Shown piece after piece: positions 50,401-58,325 of a stretch of 64,000 bases of DNA (position 1 is its first letter; each line of letters opens with the position of its first letter). The notes below the pieces were generated by a model. It searched no databases. It worked only from the letters and a program-made list of their open reading frames with translations, and was not told the origin of the DNA. Location of the stretch: the NCBI RefSeq assembly GCF_021249345.1, contig NZ_CP089588.1, forward strand, positions 2,480,001 through 2,544,000. The letters are read 5' to 3'. The position numbers and the translations under genes were made by a program. The stretch is from Halobacterium wangiae. GTDB lineage: Archaea > Halobacteriota > Halobacteria > Halobacteriales > Halobacteriaceae.

Positions 50401-51258
50401 ATGAGCGTAGCGGACGATTCGACTGACGACCACGGCCACCACTTACCGGCCGTGGAGGACTGGCCGAAGGGGTTCGGTGAGGCCAGCTGGTGGCCCTTCG
50501 TTACTGCACTCGGCGCCTCGGGATTCTACATCGGCGCCGCCCTGTACGTCCTCGGACAGGGGTCCAGCGAGCTGGTCGGCCCGACCGTGGGGCCAGCCGT
50601 CTTAGTGGGGAGCACGTTCGTCTTCCTCGCTGGGCTGTACGGCTGGGTGTACCACGCCTTCGTGAAACACTTCTGGAGCCGCGAGACCGGCGAGAACAAG
50701 GCACTCCGCTGGGGGATGATCCTGTTCCTCGGGACGGAGATCGCGACGTTCGGCGCCGGCTTCGTCTACTACTTCTTCATCCGCGTGGGTGGGAAGTGGG
50801 CGGGCGCCAACGTGCCAGAGGGTTTCCTCGGCGCGCTCGTCATCGCCAACACGGTCATCCTGGTGATCTCCAGTTTCACGCTGCACTACGCGCACGTCGC
50901 GCTCCGGAACAACAACCGTTCGCGGTTCCTCGGCCTGCTGGTGACGACGCTCGTGCTCGGCGCCGTGTTCATCGCCGGACAGATCTACGAGTACTACGAG
51001 TTCATCGTCCACGAGGGACTGACGTTCTCCGGCGGCGTCTTCGAGAGCGCGTTCTTCGGACTGACGGGCCTCCACGGGCTCCACGTCTCCCTGGGCGCCG
51101 TCCTCATCGGCATCGTCACGTGGCGCGCGTTCAAGGGGCAGTACTCCGCGGAACGCCACACCTCCGTGAGCACGGTCTCGATGTACTGGCACTTCGTCGA
51201 CGCTGTCTGGATCTTCCTCGTCGTCGTGCTGTACGCCGGCGCCGTCATCAACATCTGA
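50401..51258 (+). CDS. coxC: Heme-copper oxidase, subunit III
   Basis: A 285-residue membrane protein with about seven hydrophobic segments. The family core is visible in ASWWPFVTALGASGFYIG (the first helices), RWGMILFLGTEIATFGAGFVYYF with the conserved Glu near helix III, and GQIYEYYEFI and FGLTGLHGLHVSLGA with the conserved His/Gly. The last helix has VSMYWHFVDAVWIFLVVVLY. It belongs to the A-type oxidase and has no redox cofactor. It is transcribed away from the 457-residue gene. The T-rich sequence beyond its stop (51276-51281) may double as terminator and as the birA TATA box. Confidence 0.95.
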   Translation: MSVADDSTDDHGHHLPAVEDWPKGFGEASWWPFVTALGASGFYIGAALYVLGQGSSELVGPTVGPAVLVGSTFVFLAGLYGWVYHAFVKHFWSRETGENKALRWGMILFLGTEIATFGAGFVYYFFIRVGGKWAGANVPEGFLGALVIANTVILVISSFTLHYAHVALRNNNRSRFLGLLVTTLVLGAVFIAGQIYEYYEFIVHEGLTFSGGVFESAFFGLTGLHGLHVSLGAVLIGIVTWRAFKGQYSAERHTSVSTVSMYWHFVDAVWIFLVVVLYAGAVINI

Positions 51259-51274
51259 CGGCCGACTAACACGG

Positions 51275-51282
51275 GCTTTTTC
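51275..51282 (+). promoter_or_regulatory. TATA-like box of birA
   Basis: gctttttc is centred about 27 nt before the ATG at 51306, and follows the coxC stop by 17 nt. Its T5 run is also a plausible terminator of coxC. Confidence 0.45.
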
Positions 51283-51305
51283 TCGCCGGCCGCCGACCAC
51301 TCGCT

Positions 51306-52142
51306 ATGACAGTCGACCCCGCGGAGCTACGCGAGCGCGTGGACGCCCCGCTCGTCCACCGCGAGCGCTGCCCGAGTACGAACGACCTCGCGCGAGCCGA
51401 GGGCCGCGACGACGCACCCCACGGTACGTTCGTCGTCGCGGACGAACAGACCGCGGGACGCGGACGGACCGGGAACGTGTGGGTGTCGCCGCCGGGTGGC
51501 GTCTGGTCGAGCACGCTCGTTCGCCCCACGTTCGACGCGAGCCACGTCGGCCGACTCACGTTCGCGGGCGGCCTCGCGGCCGCCGAGACCGTCGAGGCGT
51601 TCGGCGTCGATGCGCGCCTGAAGTGGCCAAACGACGTCGTCGTCGACGACGAGGGAGAACGCGCGAAGCTCTGTGGTGTGCTCACCGAGGCTGTCGTCGA
51701 CGAGGTTCCAGTGGCCGGCAAGCCCGTCGACGAGGTGCTCCCCGGGACCGACCCGGCGGACGCGGAGCTCTCGTTCGCTGTGCTCGGCGTCGGCGTCAAC
51801 GCAGACCTGGACGCCGACGCGCTCGACGTCGACCGCCGGGTGACGACGTTGCGCGAGGAGGTGGGAACCGTCGACATGACGGACGTGGCGGCGACGCTCC
51901 ACGAGCGACTCCTGGAGTGGGTCGCACGCGTCGAATCCGACGCCGGCTTCGAGTCGGCGGTCGAGGCGTGGCGCGAGCGGGCCGCGACGCTCGGCGAACG
52001 CGTGCGTGTCCAGACCAGAGACGGAGACGTAGTGACGGGGGAAGCGGTCGCGGTCACCGAGCGCGGTGCACTCGTCGTCCAGCGTGGCGACTCGCGGGTG
52101 GAACTGTCGGAAGGAGAGTGTGCGCGGCTGCGTCGGTCCTAG
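51306..52142 (+). CDS. birA: Biotin--[acetyl-CoA-carboxylase] ligase (no DNA-binding domain)
   Basis: A 278-residue enzyme that activates biotin as biotinyl-AMP and attaches it to the BCCP domain of carboxylases. Motifs: the biotinyl-AMP loop TAGRGRTGNVWVSPPGG, FDARLKWPNDVVVDDEGER (KWPND) and LGVGVNADLD. It is a monofunctional type lacking the N-terminal helix-turn-helix of E. coli BirA. The C-terminal part (WRERAATLGERVRVQT...) is the usual SH3-like cap. Its final 4 bases overlap the coxB stop on the other strand. It probably serves the acyl-CoA carboxylase system. Confidence 0.92.
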   Translation: MTVDPAELRERVDAPLVHRERCPSTNDLARAEGRDDAPHGTFVVADEQTAGRGRTGNVWVSPPGGVWSSTLVRPTFDASHVGRLTFAGGLAAAETVEAFGVDARLKWPNDVVVDDEGERAKLCGVLTEAVVDEVPVAGKPVDEVLPGTDPADAELSFAVLGVGVNADLDADALDVDRRVTTLREEVGTVDMTDVAATLHERLLEWVARVESDAGFESAVEAWRERAATLGERVRVQTRDGDVVTGEAVAVTERGALVVQRGDSRVELSEGECARLRRS

Positions 52143-52906
52143 GCGTCGATCGTCGTGTTCTCGGGGTCCTCGACCCACTCGTCGTAGGTCTGCTGGTCGA
52201 CGACGACGATCTCACCGAGCATCTCGGAGTGTCCCTGTCCGCAGAACTCCGCACAGTAGAGCTGGTAGCTCCCCTCCTCGGTGACCTCCGTGATGATGTA
52301 GTTGGTCTGTCCCGGGTTGGCGTCGGCCTTCAGGCCGATCTCGGGCGCGTGGAACGCGTGGATCACGTCGTCGGAGGTCGTCCGTATCACTAGTTTAGTG
52401 TCTACTGGAACGACCATCGGTTGGTTACCGACGTCGACCCCCTCGGTCGCGGCTCCGGAACTGACCGTCAGCTCCTCCTCGGGGTACTCGTAGTTCCAGA
52501 ACCACTGGACGCCGGTGACGTCGACGACGACCGTGTCGTCCTCGGCTATCGCCGCCTGCGCGTCGGACTGCGTGGCGGTGACGGCGGTCTGTCCCATCAC
52601 GCCGTAGGCGGCGACGCCGACGAACAGCAAGACGACTGCCGTGGCGACGGTCCAGGTGATCTCGAGTCGGCGGTTCTCCTTCGTCGGCTTCGCCTCCCCC
52701 GAGTTGCGGAACTTCCAGACAGTGTAGATGAGGATCCCCTCGACGAGGAGGGTGATCGGGAGCGCGGCCGCGAGCATCATGCTGTTGAGGTCGCGGATGA
52801 GTCCCTCGGTCACCGACTGGTACTGCGAGGCGGCAACCGGGTCTACGAAGGCGACGAGGAAGCCGACGGCGGCGACGAGAACGGGTGCGAGCCGCTTTCC
52901 TCTCAT
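52139..52906 (-). CDS. coxB: Heme-copper oxidase, subunit II (CuA)
   Basis: A 255-residue protein with an N-terminal signal-like segment, two transmembrane helices (about 45-67 and 85-105) and an external cupredoxin domain. The binuclear CuA ligands are visible: a His upstream (IHAFHAPEIG), then C-x3-C-x3-H-x2-M in YCAEFCGQGHSEM, with the intervening Glu. It takes electrons from a small blue copper protein or cytochrome. The start at 52906 is fixed by a cataaata box (52932-52939 on the minus strand) 29 nt upstream. It lies back to back with ctaB. Confidence 0.95.
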   Translation of the reverse strand: MRGKRLAPVLVAAVGFLVAFVDPVAASQYQSVTEGLIRDLNSMMLAAALPITLLVEGILIYTVWKFRNSGEAKPTKENRRLEITWTVATAVVLLFVGVAAYGVMGQTAVTATQSDAQAAIAEDDTVVVDVTGVQWFWNYEYPEEELTVSSGAATEGVDVGNQPMVVPVDTKLVIRTTSDDVIHAFHAPEIGLKADANPGQTNYIITEVTEEGSYQLYCAEFCGQGHSEMLGEIVVVDQQTYDEWVEDPENTTIDA

Positions 52907-52931
52907 GCTGTCCGGTAGTTCGGAGTGGGTC

Positions 52932-52939
52932 CATAAATA
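52932..52939 (-). promoter_or_regulatory. TATA box of coxB
   Basis: tatttatg on the minus strand, centred about 29 nt before the ATG at 52906. It is one of the best TATA matches in the window. Confidence 0.6.
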
Positions 52940-53015
52940 GGTGCTGAATCGACCCGTCCGCGAGTCGGACAGGCTAAGTGCACCCAACCGTAACCCACCG
53001 AAGAGAGGGACGTTC

Positions 53016-54410
53016 GTGACTCAGGACACACCAGACCGATTCACCGCGCTGCTCGCCGCGGCCGCGATGGGCGTGTACACGCTGCTCGTCGTCGGTGCGA
53101 CGACTGCGCTGACGGGTGCGGCGGAGTCGTGCCGCTCGTGGCCCACCTGCGGCGGGCGCTGGTTCGCGCTGGATTCGCTGTCGCTGGCCATCGTCTGGGG
53201 CCACCGCACCGCCGCCCTCGTCACCGGCGTGCTCGTCGTCACCGTCGCCGTACTCGCGTGGTACCGCGGCGAATCGCGCCGCGTTCGAGCGGCCGCGACG
53301 ACGGCCGTCGTCGCGTACCCCGTGCAGGTCGCGGTCGGCGCGTTCACCGCGACGAACGGCGCGTCCGCCGCGCTCGCCGGCGCCCACCTGGCGCTGGGAG
53401 TCGGCATCTTCGCCGCGCTCGTGCTCGCACTCGCGTGGACGCTGGAGGCCCAGACCGGCCACCTGCCGTCCGCGGAGTGGGAGGGCGAACCCCGCAACGA
53501 CGACGAGAGTGCGCCACCGGTCTCCGGACCACTCGCGACGCCGTACGCCTACTTCCGGCTGATGAAGCCGCGGCTGATGTGGCTGCTCTGTCTCGTCGCG
53601 TCCGCGGGGATGGCGCTGGCCGCCAGCGCTGCGCCGTCTGCCACCGGTCCCGCGCTCCGGACGACGACGATTCTCGGGACGCTCGGCGGCGGTGTGCTCG
53701 CCATCGGCGCGTCGGGGACGTTCAACCACGTCCTCGAACGCGAGAAGGACAAGAAGATGGCGCGCACGGACGACCGCCCCATCGCCACCGACCGCATCCC
53801 AATCCGGAACGCGATCGCCTTCGGCCTCCTCCTCGCGGCGGCGTCGCTGGTCGCGTTCTACTCGGTGAACGCGCTCACCGCCGTCCTCGGACTCACCGCC
53901 ATCGTGTTCTACTCGGTGATCTACACGCTCGTGTTGAAACCGAACACCCGCCAGAGCACGGTCATCGGCGGCGCCGCGGGAGCGCTCCCGGCGCTCATCG
54001 GGTGGGCGGCCGTCACCGGGGACGTCGGCGTCGCGGGCCTCGCGCTCGCCGTCGTCATCTTCCTGTGGACGCCCGCGCACTTCTACAACCTCGCGCTCGC
54101 GTACAAGGACGACTACGAGCGCGGCGGCTTCCCGCTGATGCCGGTCGTGAGCGGCGAGGCTACCACGCGGAAACACATCGTCTACTACCTCGGCGCGACG
54201 CTCGTCTCCGCGGTGGCGCTCGCCGCGCTCACCGACCTGGGCGCGCTGTTCGCCGGGACGACGGTCGCACTCGGCGCGGTGTTCCTCTACTTCGCCGTGC
54301 GACTGCACCGCGAGCGCGACCGCTCGGCGGCGATGCGCACGTTCCACGCGTCGAACGCCTACCTCGGCTGCCTGCTCGTCGCAGTCGTCCTCGACGCGAT
54401 GGTGGTCTGA
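53016..54410 (+). CDS. ctaB: CtaA-half fused to protoheme IX farnesyltransferase (heme O synthase)
   Basis: A 464-residue membrane protein of two parts. Residues about 10-130 have four hydrophobic segments like half of a heme A synthase (CtaA): a Cys-containing first loop (AESCRSWPTCGGRW), and His residues in VWGHRTAALVTG and AGAHLALGVG, the likely heme ligands. Residues about 175-464 are the UbiA-type prenyltransferase CtaB, with GTFNHVLEREKDKKMARTDDRP (the Asp-rich motif; the first Asp is Glu) and ALAYKDDYERGGFPLMP. It farnesylates heme B to heme O. This fusion is known in haloarchaea. The GTG at 53016 is the likely start. Confidence 0.9.
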   Translation: MTQDTPDRFTALLAAAAMGVYTLLVVGATTALTGAAESCRSWPTCGGRWFALDSLSLAIVWGHRTAALVTGVLVVTVAVLAWYRGESRRVRAAATTAVVAYPVQVAVGAFTATNGASAALAGAHLALGVGIFAALVLALAWTLEAQTGHLPSAEWEGEPRNDDESAPPVSGPLATPYAYFRLMKPRLMWLLCLVASAGMALAASAAPSATGPALRTTTILGTLGGGVLAIGASGTFNHVLEREKDKKMARTDDRPIATDRIPIRNAIAFGLLLAAASLVAFYSVNALTAVLGLTAIVFYSVIYTLVLKPNTRQSTVIGGAAGALPALIGWAAVTGDVGVAGLALAVVIFLWTPAHFYNLALAYKDDYERGGFPLMPVVSGEATTRKHIVYYLGATLVSAVALAALTDLGALFAGTTVALGAVFLYFAVRLHRERDRSAAMRTFHASNAYLGCLLVAVVLDAMVV

Positions 54411-54411
54411 G

Positions 54412-55065
54412 ATGGCGTCGGCGAACGTCTCCGTCTCCCGGTTCCGCCCCGACCGCAGCACACTGCTGTACGCCGCGCTCCTCCTGAACGGCGAACTCGC
54501 GCTCGTCCTGTTGTACTTCGCGCTGTCCAGTTCGGTGCCGACCGACCCCGTGTTCCTGGCGTACCCGTTCGTCTGGGTCAACGCCGCCATCTGGGGCGTC
54601 TCGAAGGTCGACCTGCCGGACGCGCCGCGCGACCACCGCCTCGCCGCGCTCGGCGTCGGCGTCGCGTACTTCCTGTTGCTCGCTGGCGTGGGCGGCCTGT
54701 TCATGTTCCACGGTGCCGGACTCGGCACGCGCATCGCGTGGCTCTCCCCCGGTTGGGGGCCGACACTGGTCTACAGCGGGACGGCGGTGACGATGAGCCT
54801 CTACCCGTTCAAGGTGATCGGCTACGCGGCGCTCGCCTACCTCGTCTCGGCGACAGTGCTCGACGCCGCGCGCACGGGCGTCGCCGGCCTGCTCGGGGTG
54901 TTCTCCTGTGTCAGTTGCACGTGGCCCGTCGCCGCGACCGTGTTCACGGGCGCGTTCGGGAGCGCGTCAGCAGTCGCCACCCTCGCGCAGAACGAACCGT
55001 ACGGCCTCTCGACGGCCGTCTTCGTCTCCTCGGTGCTGCTGCTGGTGTGGCGGCCAACGCGGTAG
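54412..55065 (+). CDS. Hypothetical membrane protein with a CxxC pair, downstream of ctaB
   Basis: A 217-residue protein with about six hydrophobic segments. A Cys-x2-Cys pair (FSCVSCTWPVAA) lies at about residue 163-166 near the start of a membrane segment, a position expected for a copper or disulfide site facing the membrane interior. It starts one base after the ctaB stop and so is cotranscribed. The gene resembles haloarchaeal DUF7546-like proteins of the same context. A copper-delivery or oxidase-assembly role is plausible but unproven. Confidence 0.65.
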   Translation: MASANVSVSRFRPDRSTLLYAALLLNGELALVLLYFALSSSVPTDPVFLAYPFVWVNAAIWGVSKVDLPDAPRDHRLAALGVGVAYFLLLAGVGGLFMFHGAGLGTRIAWLSPGWGPTLVYSGTAVTMSLYPFKVIGYAALAYLVSATVLDAARTGVAGLLGVFSCVSCTWPVAATVFTGAFGSASAVATLAQNEPYGLSTAVFVSSVLLLVWRPTR

Positions 55066-55218
55066 CTCCGGTGGCTGGCAGGCAGACAATTTTCACGCCC
55101 TCCCGACGTAATATCGACTAGTTAGTCGGGTCGTTACAATGTGGGTGGGGTCGGGACCGTCGCCTGGTCGGAGCACGGAGGCGGCGGCAGACGCCGCGGC
55201 CTCCCCGACCTGCTACCC

Positions 55219-56586
55219 ATGACCGACGACACGCCTCGACTGAACCGACGCAGCGTCCTCAAGACGACCGGCGCGCTCGGCGTCGCGGGTCTCACCGGAG
55301 TCGGCGCGACGAGCGCGGCCGCACGGAACGACCACCCGAAGTACGTCCCGCGGGGGCCGTGGCCCGGCGACCTCCAGGCCATCAACCTCAACGGCCTCCA
55401 CACCAACGACCAGCTCGCGCGGGAACTCACCAAGATCGACCGCCAGAGCGACCGCCTCGACCTCCGGCAGATCGGGGAGTCGGCGGGCCGCGGCGACCCC
55501 ATCTGGGAGGCCCAGGTCGGCGACGGCGACACGAGCATCCACCTCATCACGCAGATCCACGGTGACGAACCGGTCGGCACCGAGGTCGCGCTGAAGGTCG
55601 TCCGGGAACTCGCACTCGGCGAGTCCCAGCGCGTCGAGCGCCTCCTCGACGAACTCTCGTTCACCATCGTGCCGCGGGTGAACCCCGACGGCGCGATGTT
55701 CGAGTACGACATCGACGACGACGGCCGCGAGGAGTGGGTCGCGCGGCGGTACAACACCCAGGAGTGGGAGTCCGGTGACTCCCGTAACGAACCGTGGTAC
55801 CACTACTACTACCCCGAGGGGTACACGCCGGGCTACGACATGAACCGCGACTTCAACATCCGGCCGCCGAGCGAGTTCGACCCGCGGGAGGACGACGAAG
55901 CGGGCTGGTGGACGGAGTCCGACGGCTACTGGTACATGGACATGCCCTACGAGGGGTACACGCTCCCGAACGTCGGCCTCCGGATGACCCCCGAGGTGCG
56001 CGCCGTGACGCGGTCGTACCTCGAGGCCGACCCGGACTACGCCATCACGCACCACCACATGGGCGCGAACCTCAAGCCCGGGACGGGCGGCCCTGGCGGC
56101 AAGCCGCCGAAACAGACCGTCATGGCGGTGATGGCGCAGTACGGGCCGTCGTACTTCGACCGGTCACCGTTCCAGTTCCCGGGCGCCGAGGAGATCGACC
56201 TCACCAACCCGTTCGTCGACGAGGAGACGAGCACGCGCTCCATCCAGTTGAACGCGCTCGTCACGAACGCGCTCGCCGAGCGCGGCGACAGCGTCTTCGA
56301 CAGCATCACGCGGTACGGCTACTACCCGCTGTGGGGGTCGTACCTCGACGCGCTCACACCGAACACGGACGCGGCGGGGATGCTGTACGAGGTCGCCTAC
56401 CAGTCGGACATGATCGGCCACATGAAACTCGGGCAGGCGATGCAGGCGACGAAGGTCGGGTTCCTCGAGTCCTTCGACGCAATCGCCGAGGGCACCCTGT
56501 CGGACGTCGACGTCGAGGACTACTTCGACGTCCCGCTGACCGGCGAGAGCCTCGACAACCCGCACCTCCAGCAGCCACCGCGCTGA
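55219..56586 (+). CDS. Tat-exported M14-family zinc carboxypeptidase-like protein
   Basis: A 455-residue secreted protein. The signal has a twin-Arg motif at residues 10-11 (LNRRSVLKTTGALGVAG) with a hydrophobic stretch to about residue 35. The mature protein is an M14 peptidase: H114-x2-E117 in QIHGDEPVG are the first two zinc ligands, an Arg/Asn region follows in MNRDFNIRP, and a THHHMG segment around residue 275 supplies the third His. Such extracellular enzymes trim C-terminal residues from peptides. The in-frame region before 55219 lacks a signal. It is monocistronic; a leader of unclear length precedes it. Confidence 0.85.
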   Translation: MTDDTPRLNRRSVLKTTGALGVAGLTGVGATSAAARNDHPKYVPRGPWPGDLQAINLNGLHTNDQLARELTKIDRQSDRLDLRQIGESAGRGDPIWEAQVGDGDTSIHLITQIHGDEPVGTEVALKVVRELALGESQRVERLLDELSFTIVPRVNPDGAMFEYDIDDDGREEWVARRYNTQEWESGDSRNEPWYHYYYPEGYTPGYDMNRDFNIRPPSEFDPREDDEAGWWTESDGYWYMDMPYEGYTLPNVGLRMTPEVRAVTRSYLEADPDYAITHHHMGANLKPGTGGPGGKPPKQTVMAVMAQYGPSYFDRSPFQFPGAEEIDLTNPFVDEETSTRSIQLNALVTNALAERGDSVFDSITRYGYYPLWGSYLDALTPNTDAAGMLYEVAYQSDMIGHMKLGQAMQATKVGFLESFDAIAEGTLSDVDVEDYFDVPLTGESLDNPHLQQPPR

Positions 56587-56625
56587 CCCCCGCACACGCG
56601 GACGCTACCGTCCGCGTTCCACAGT

Positions 56626-56633
56626 GCTTTATT
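56626..56633 (+). promoter_or_regulatory. TATA box of the second ABC exporter operon
   Basis: gctttatt is centred about 26 nt before the ATG at 56656, consistent with a leaderless transcript. Confidence 0.55.
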
Positions 56634-56655
56634 CGACTCGTCCCAATCCGGGCGC

Positions 56656-57567
56656 ATGGACCCGGTACTCGTCGCCGAGAACGTCGTCAAGCGGTACGGC
56701 GACGCCGCGGCGCTCGCGGGCGTCTCCCTCACCGTCGGCGAGGGCGAGGTGTTCGCGCTCGTCGGCCCGAACGGCGCCGGCAAGACGACGCTCGTGCGCT
56801 GCCTGACGGGCACGACGACGCCCGACGACGGCGAGGTGCGCCTGCTCGGCACCGACCCGAGAGCCGCGCGCAAGCAGCGCGTCGGCCTCCTGCCGCAGGA
56901 CTTCTCGCCGCCGGACCGCCTCACCGCGGGCGAACTCGTCGGCTACTACGCGGGCCTCTACGACGACCCCCGCGACCCGGCGGCCGTCCTCCGCGAGGTC
57001 GGCCTGGACCCGGAGGACGACACGTGGTACGGCGACCTCTCGGGCGGCCAGAAGCGCCGTGCGTGCGTCGCCGCGGCGCTCGTCAACGACCCGGACGTGC
57101 TGTTCCTCGACGAACCGACGACGGCCGTCGACCCTGCGGGCCGGCGCGCGCTCTGGTCCGTGTTCGAGGACCTCGCCGCGGGCGGCACCACCATACTGCT
57201 CACTACCCACGACATGGCGGAGGCCGAACGGCTCGCGGACCGCGTCGCCCTGCTCTCGAACGGCGACGTCGCGGCTACCGGTACTCCTGGTGAACTCGTC
57301 GCCGCACACGGCGGACCGACGCGGCTGGTCGTCGACACCGACGCCGAGGCCCTGCCCGGGTTCGACCCGGACGTGACCGACGAGGGGCTGGTGTTCGCGG
57401 ACGTCGCGCCCGAGGACATCGGTGACGTCGTGACCGCCCTCGACGCCGCGGGCGTCGACTTCGAGGCGCTGTCCTGGCGCGAACCGACTCTCGAAGACGC
57501 CTACCTCAAACTCGCCGGTGACGTCGAGCACGCGGGCGCAGACGGGACCGTGGAGGTGCGTCGATGA
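56656..57567 (+). CDS. ABC transporter ATP-binding protein
   Basis: A 303-residue ATPase. The nucleotide-binding domain (about 5-220) has the Walker A loop in GPNGAGKTTLVRCL, the LSGGQKRRA signature and the Walker B VLFLDEPTTAVDPAG, followed by the H-loop LTTHDMAEAERLADR. The C-terminal 85 residues are an acidic extension typical of ABC-2 exporters. The last 4 bases overlap the permease start (57564-57567). The substrate is unknown. No regulator is adjacent, in contrast to the first exporter in the window. Confidence 0.9.
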   Translation: MDPVLVAENVVKRYGDAAALAGVSLTVGEGEVFALVGPNGAGKTTLVRCLTGTTTPDDGEVRLLGTDPRAARKQRVGLLPQDFSPPDRLTAGELVGYYAGLYDDPRDPAAVLREVGLDPEDDTWYGDLSGGQKRRACVAAALVNDPDVLFLDEPTTAVDPAGRRALWSVFEDLAAGGTTILLTTHDMAEAERLADRVALLSNGDVAATGTPGELVAAHGGPTRLVVDTDAEALPGFDPDVTDEGLVFADVAPEDIGDVVTALDAAGVDFEALSWREPTLEDAYLKLAGDVEHAGADGTVEVRR

Positions 57568-58307
57568 GTCGCGCGCGTCGAATCGCCGCCGAGGCGAAGG
57601 GGACGTACCGGACGTTCGTCCGGCGGCGTACTGCCGTGTTCTTCACGTTCTTCTTCCCCGTCCTGCTCATCGTCATCTTCGCTGGCCTCGTCCGCACGCA
57701 GTCCGGGAGCGGCGGCCTGTTCTCGGAGCCAACGGGCTACTACGTCCCCGCGTACCTGGCGACGGTGGTGCTGTTCACACCGCTGTCCCGCGTCGGCAGC
57801 ACCGTCGCGCGCCACCGCGAGGGCAACCGCTTCGAGAAACTCGCGACGACGCCGCTCACGCGGGCGGAGTGGCTGGCCGCGCAGACGCTCGTCAACGTCG
57901 CGCTCATCGCCGCGGCGTCGGCGGTCCTCCTGGTCGCACTGAAACTCACCGGCGCCGAGTTCGCGCTCTCGCCGTGGCTCGCGTTCTTCGTCCCCGTCGC
58001 CTCGGTCGTGTTCTGTGGCATCGGGGCGGTGCTCGGCAGCATCGCGGACGGCCAGGACGGCGCCATCGCGATGAGCAACGGCGTCGCGCTCCCCCTCCTC
58101 TTCCTCTCGGAGACGTTCGTCCAGCCGGAACTGTTCCCGGAGTGGTTCCTGCCGGTCGTCGACTTCTCGCCGCTGACGTACTTCGCCCGGGGTGTCCGCG
58201 CCGCGACGTACTCCGGTGGCGACGTGGTGACGAACGCCGCCGTAATCGCGGTTCTCGCCGTCGTGGCGTTCGCAGTCGGCGCCGTACTGATTCCGTGGAC
58301 GGAGTAG
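57564..58307 (+). CDS. ABC-2 type transporter permease
   Basis: A 247-residue membrane protein with six hydrophobic segments. The first follows a basic amphipathic entry (ARRIAAEAKGTYRTFVRRRTA). The loop between segments 2 and 3 has VARHREGNRFEKLATTPL, a mark of ABC-2 permeases, and segment 5 precedes SETFVQPELFPEWFLP (a conserved amphipathic loop). It overlaps the ATPase stop by 4 bp. Together they form a half-transporter pair for export of an unknown substrate. Confidence 0.88.
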   Translation: MSRARRIAAEAKGTYRTFVRRRTAVFFTFFFPVLLIVIFAGLVRTQSGSGGLFSEPTGYYVPAYLATVVLFTPLSRVGSTVARHREGNRFEKLATTPLTRAEWLAAQTLVNVALIAAASAVLLVALKLTGAEFALSPWLAFFVPVASVVFCGIGAVLGSIADGQDGAIAMSNGVALPLLFLSETFVQPELFPEWFLPVVDFSPLTYFARGVRAATYSGGDVVTNAAVIAVLAVVAFAVGAVLIPWTE

Positions 58308-58325
58308 TCCGAGCCGTACGAAGCG

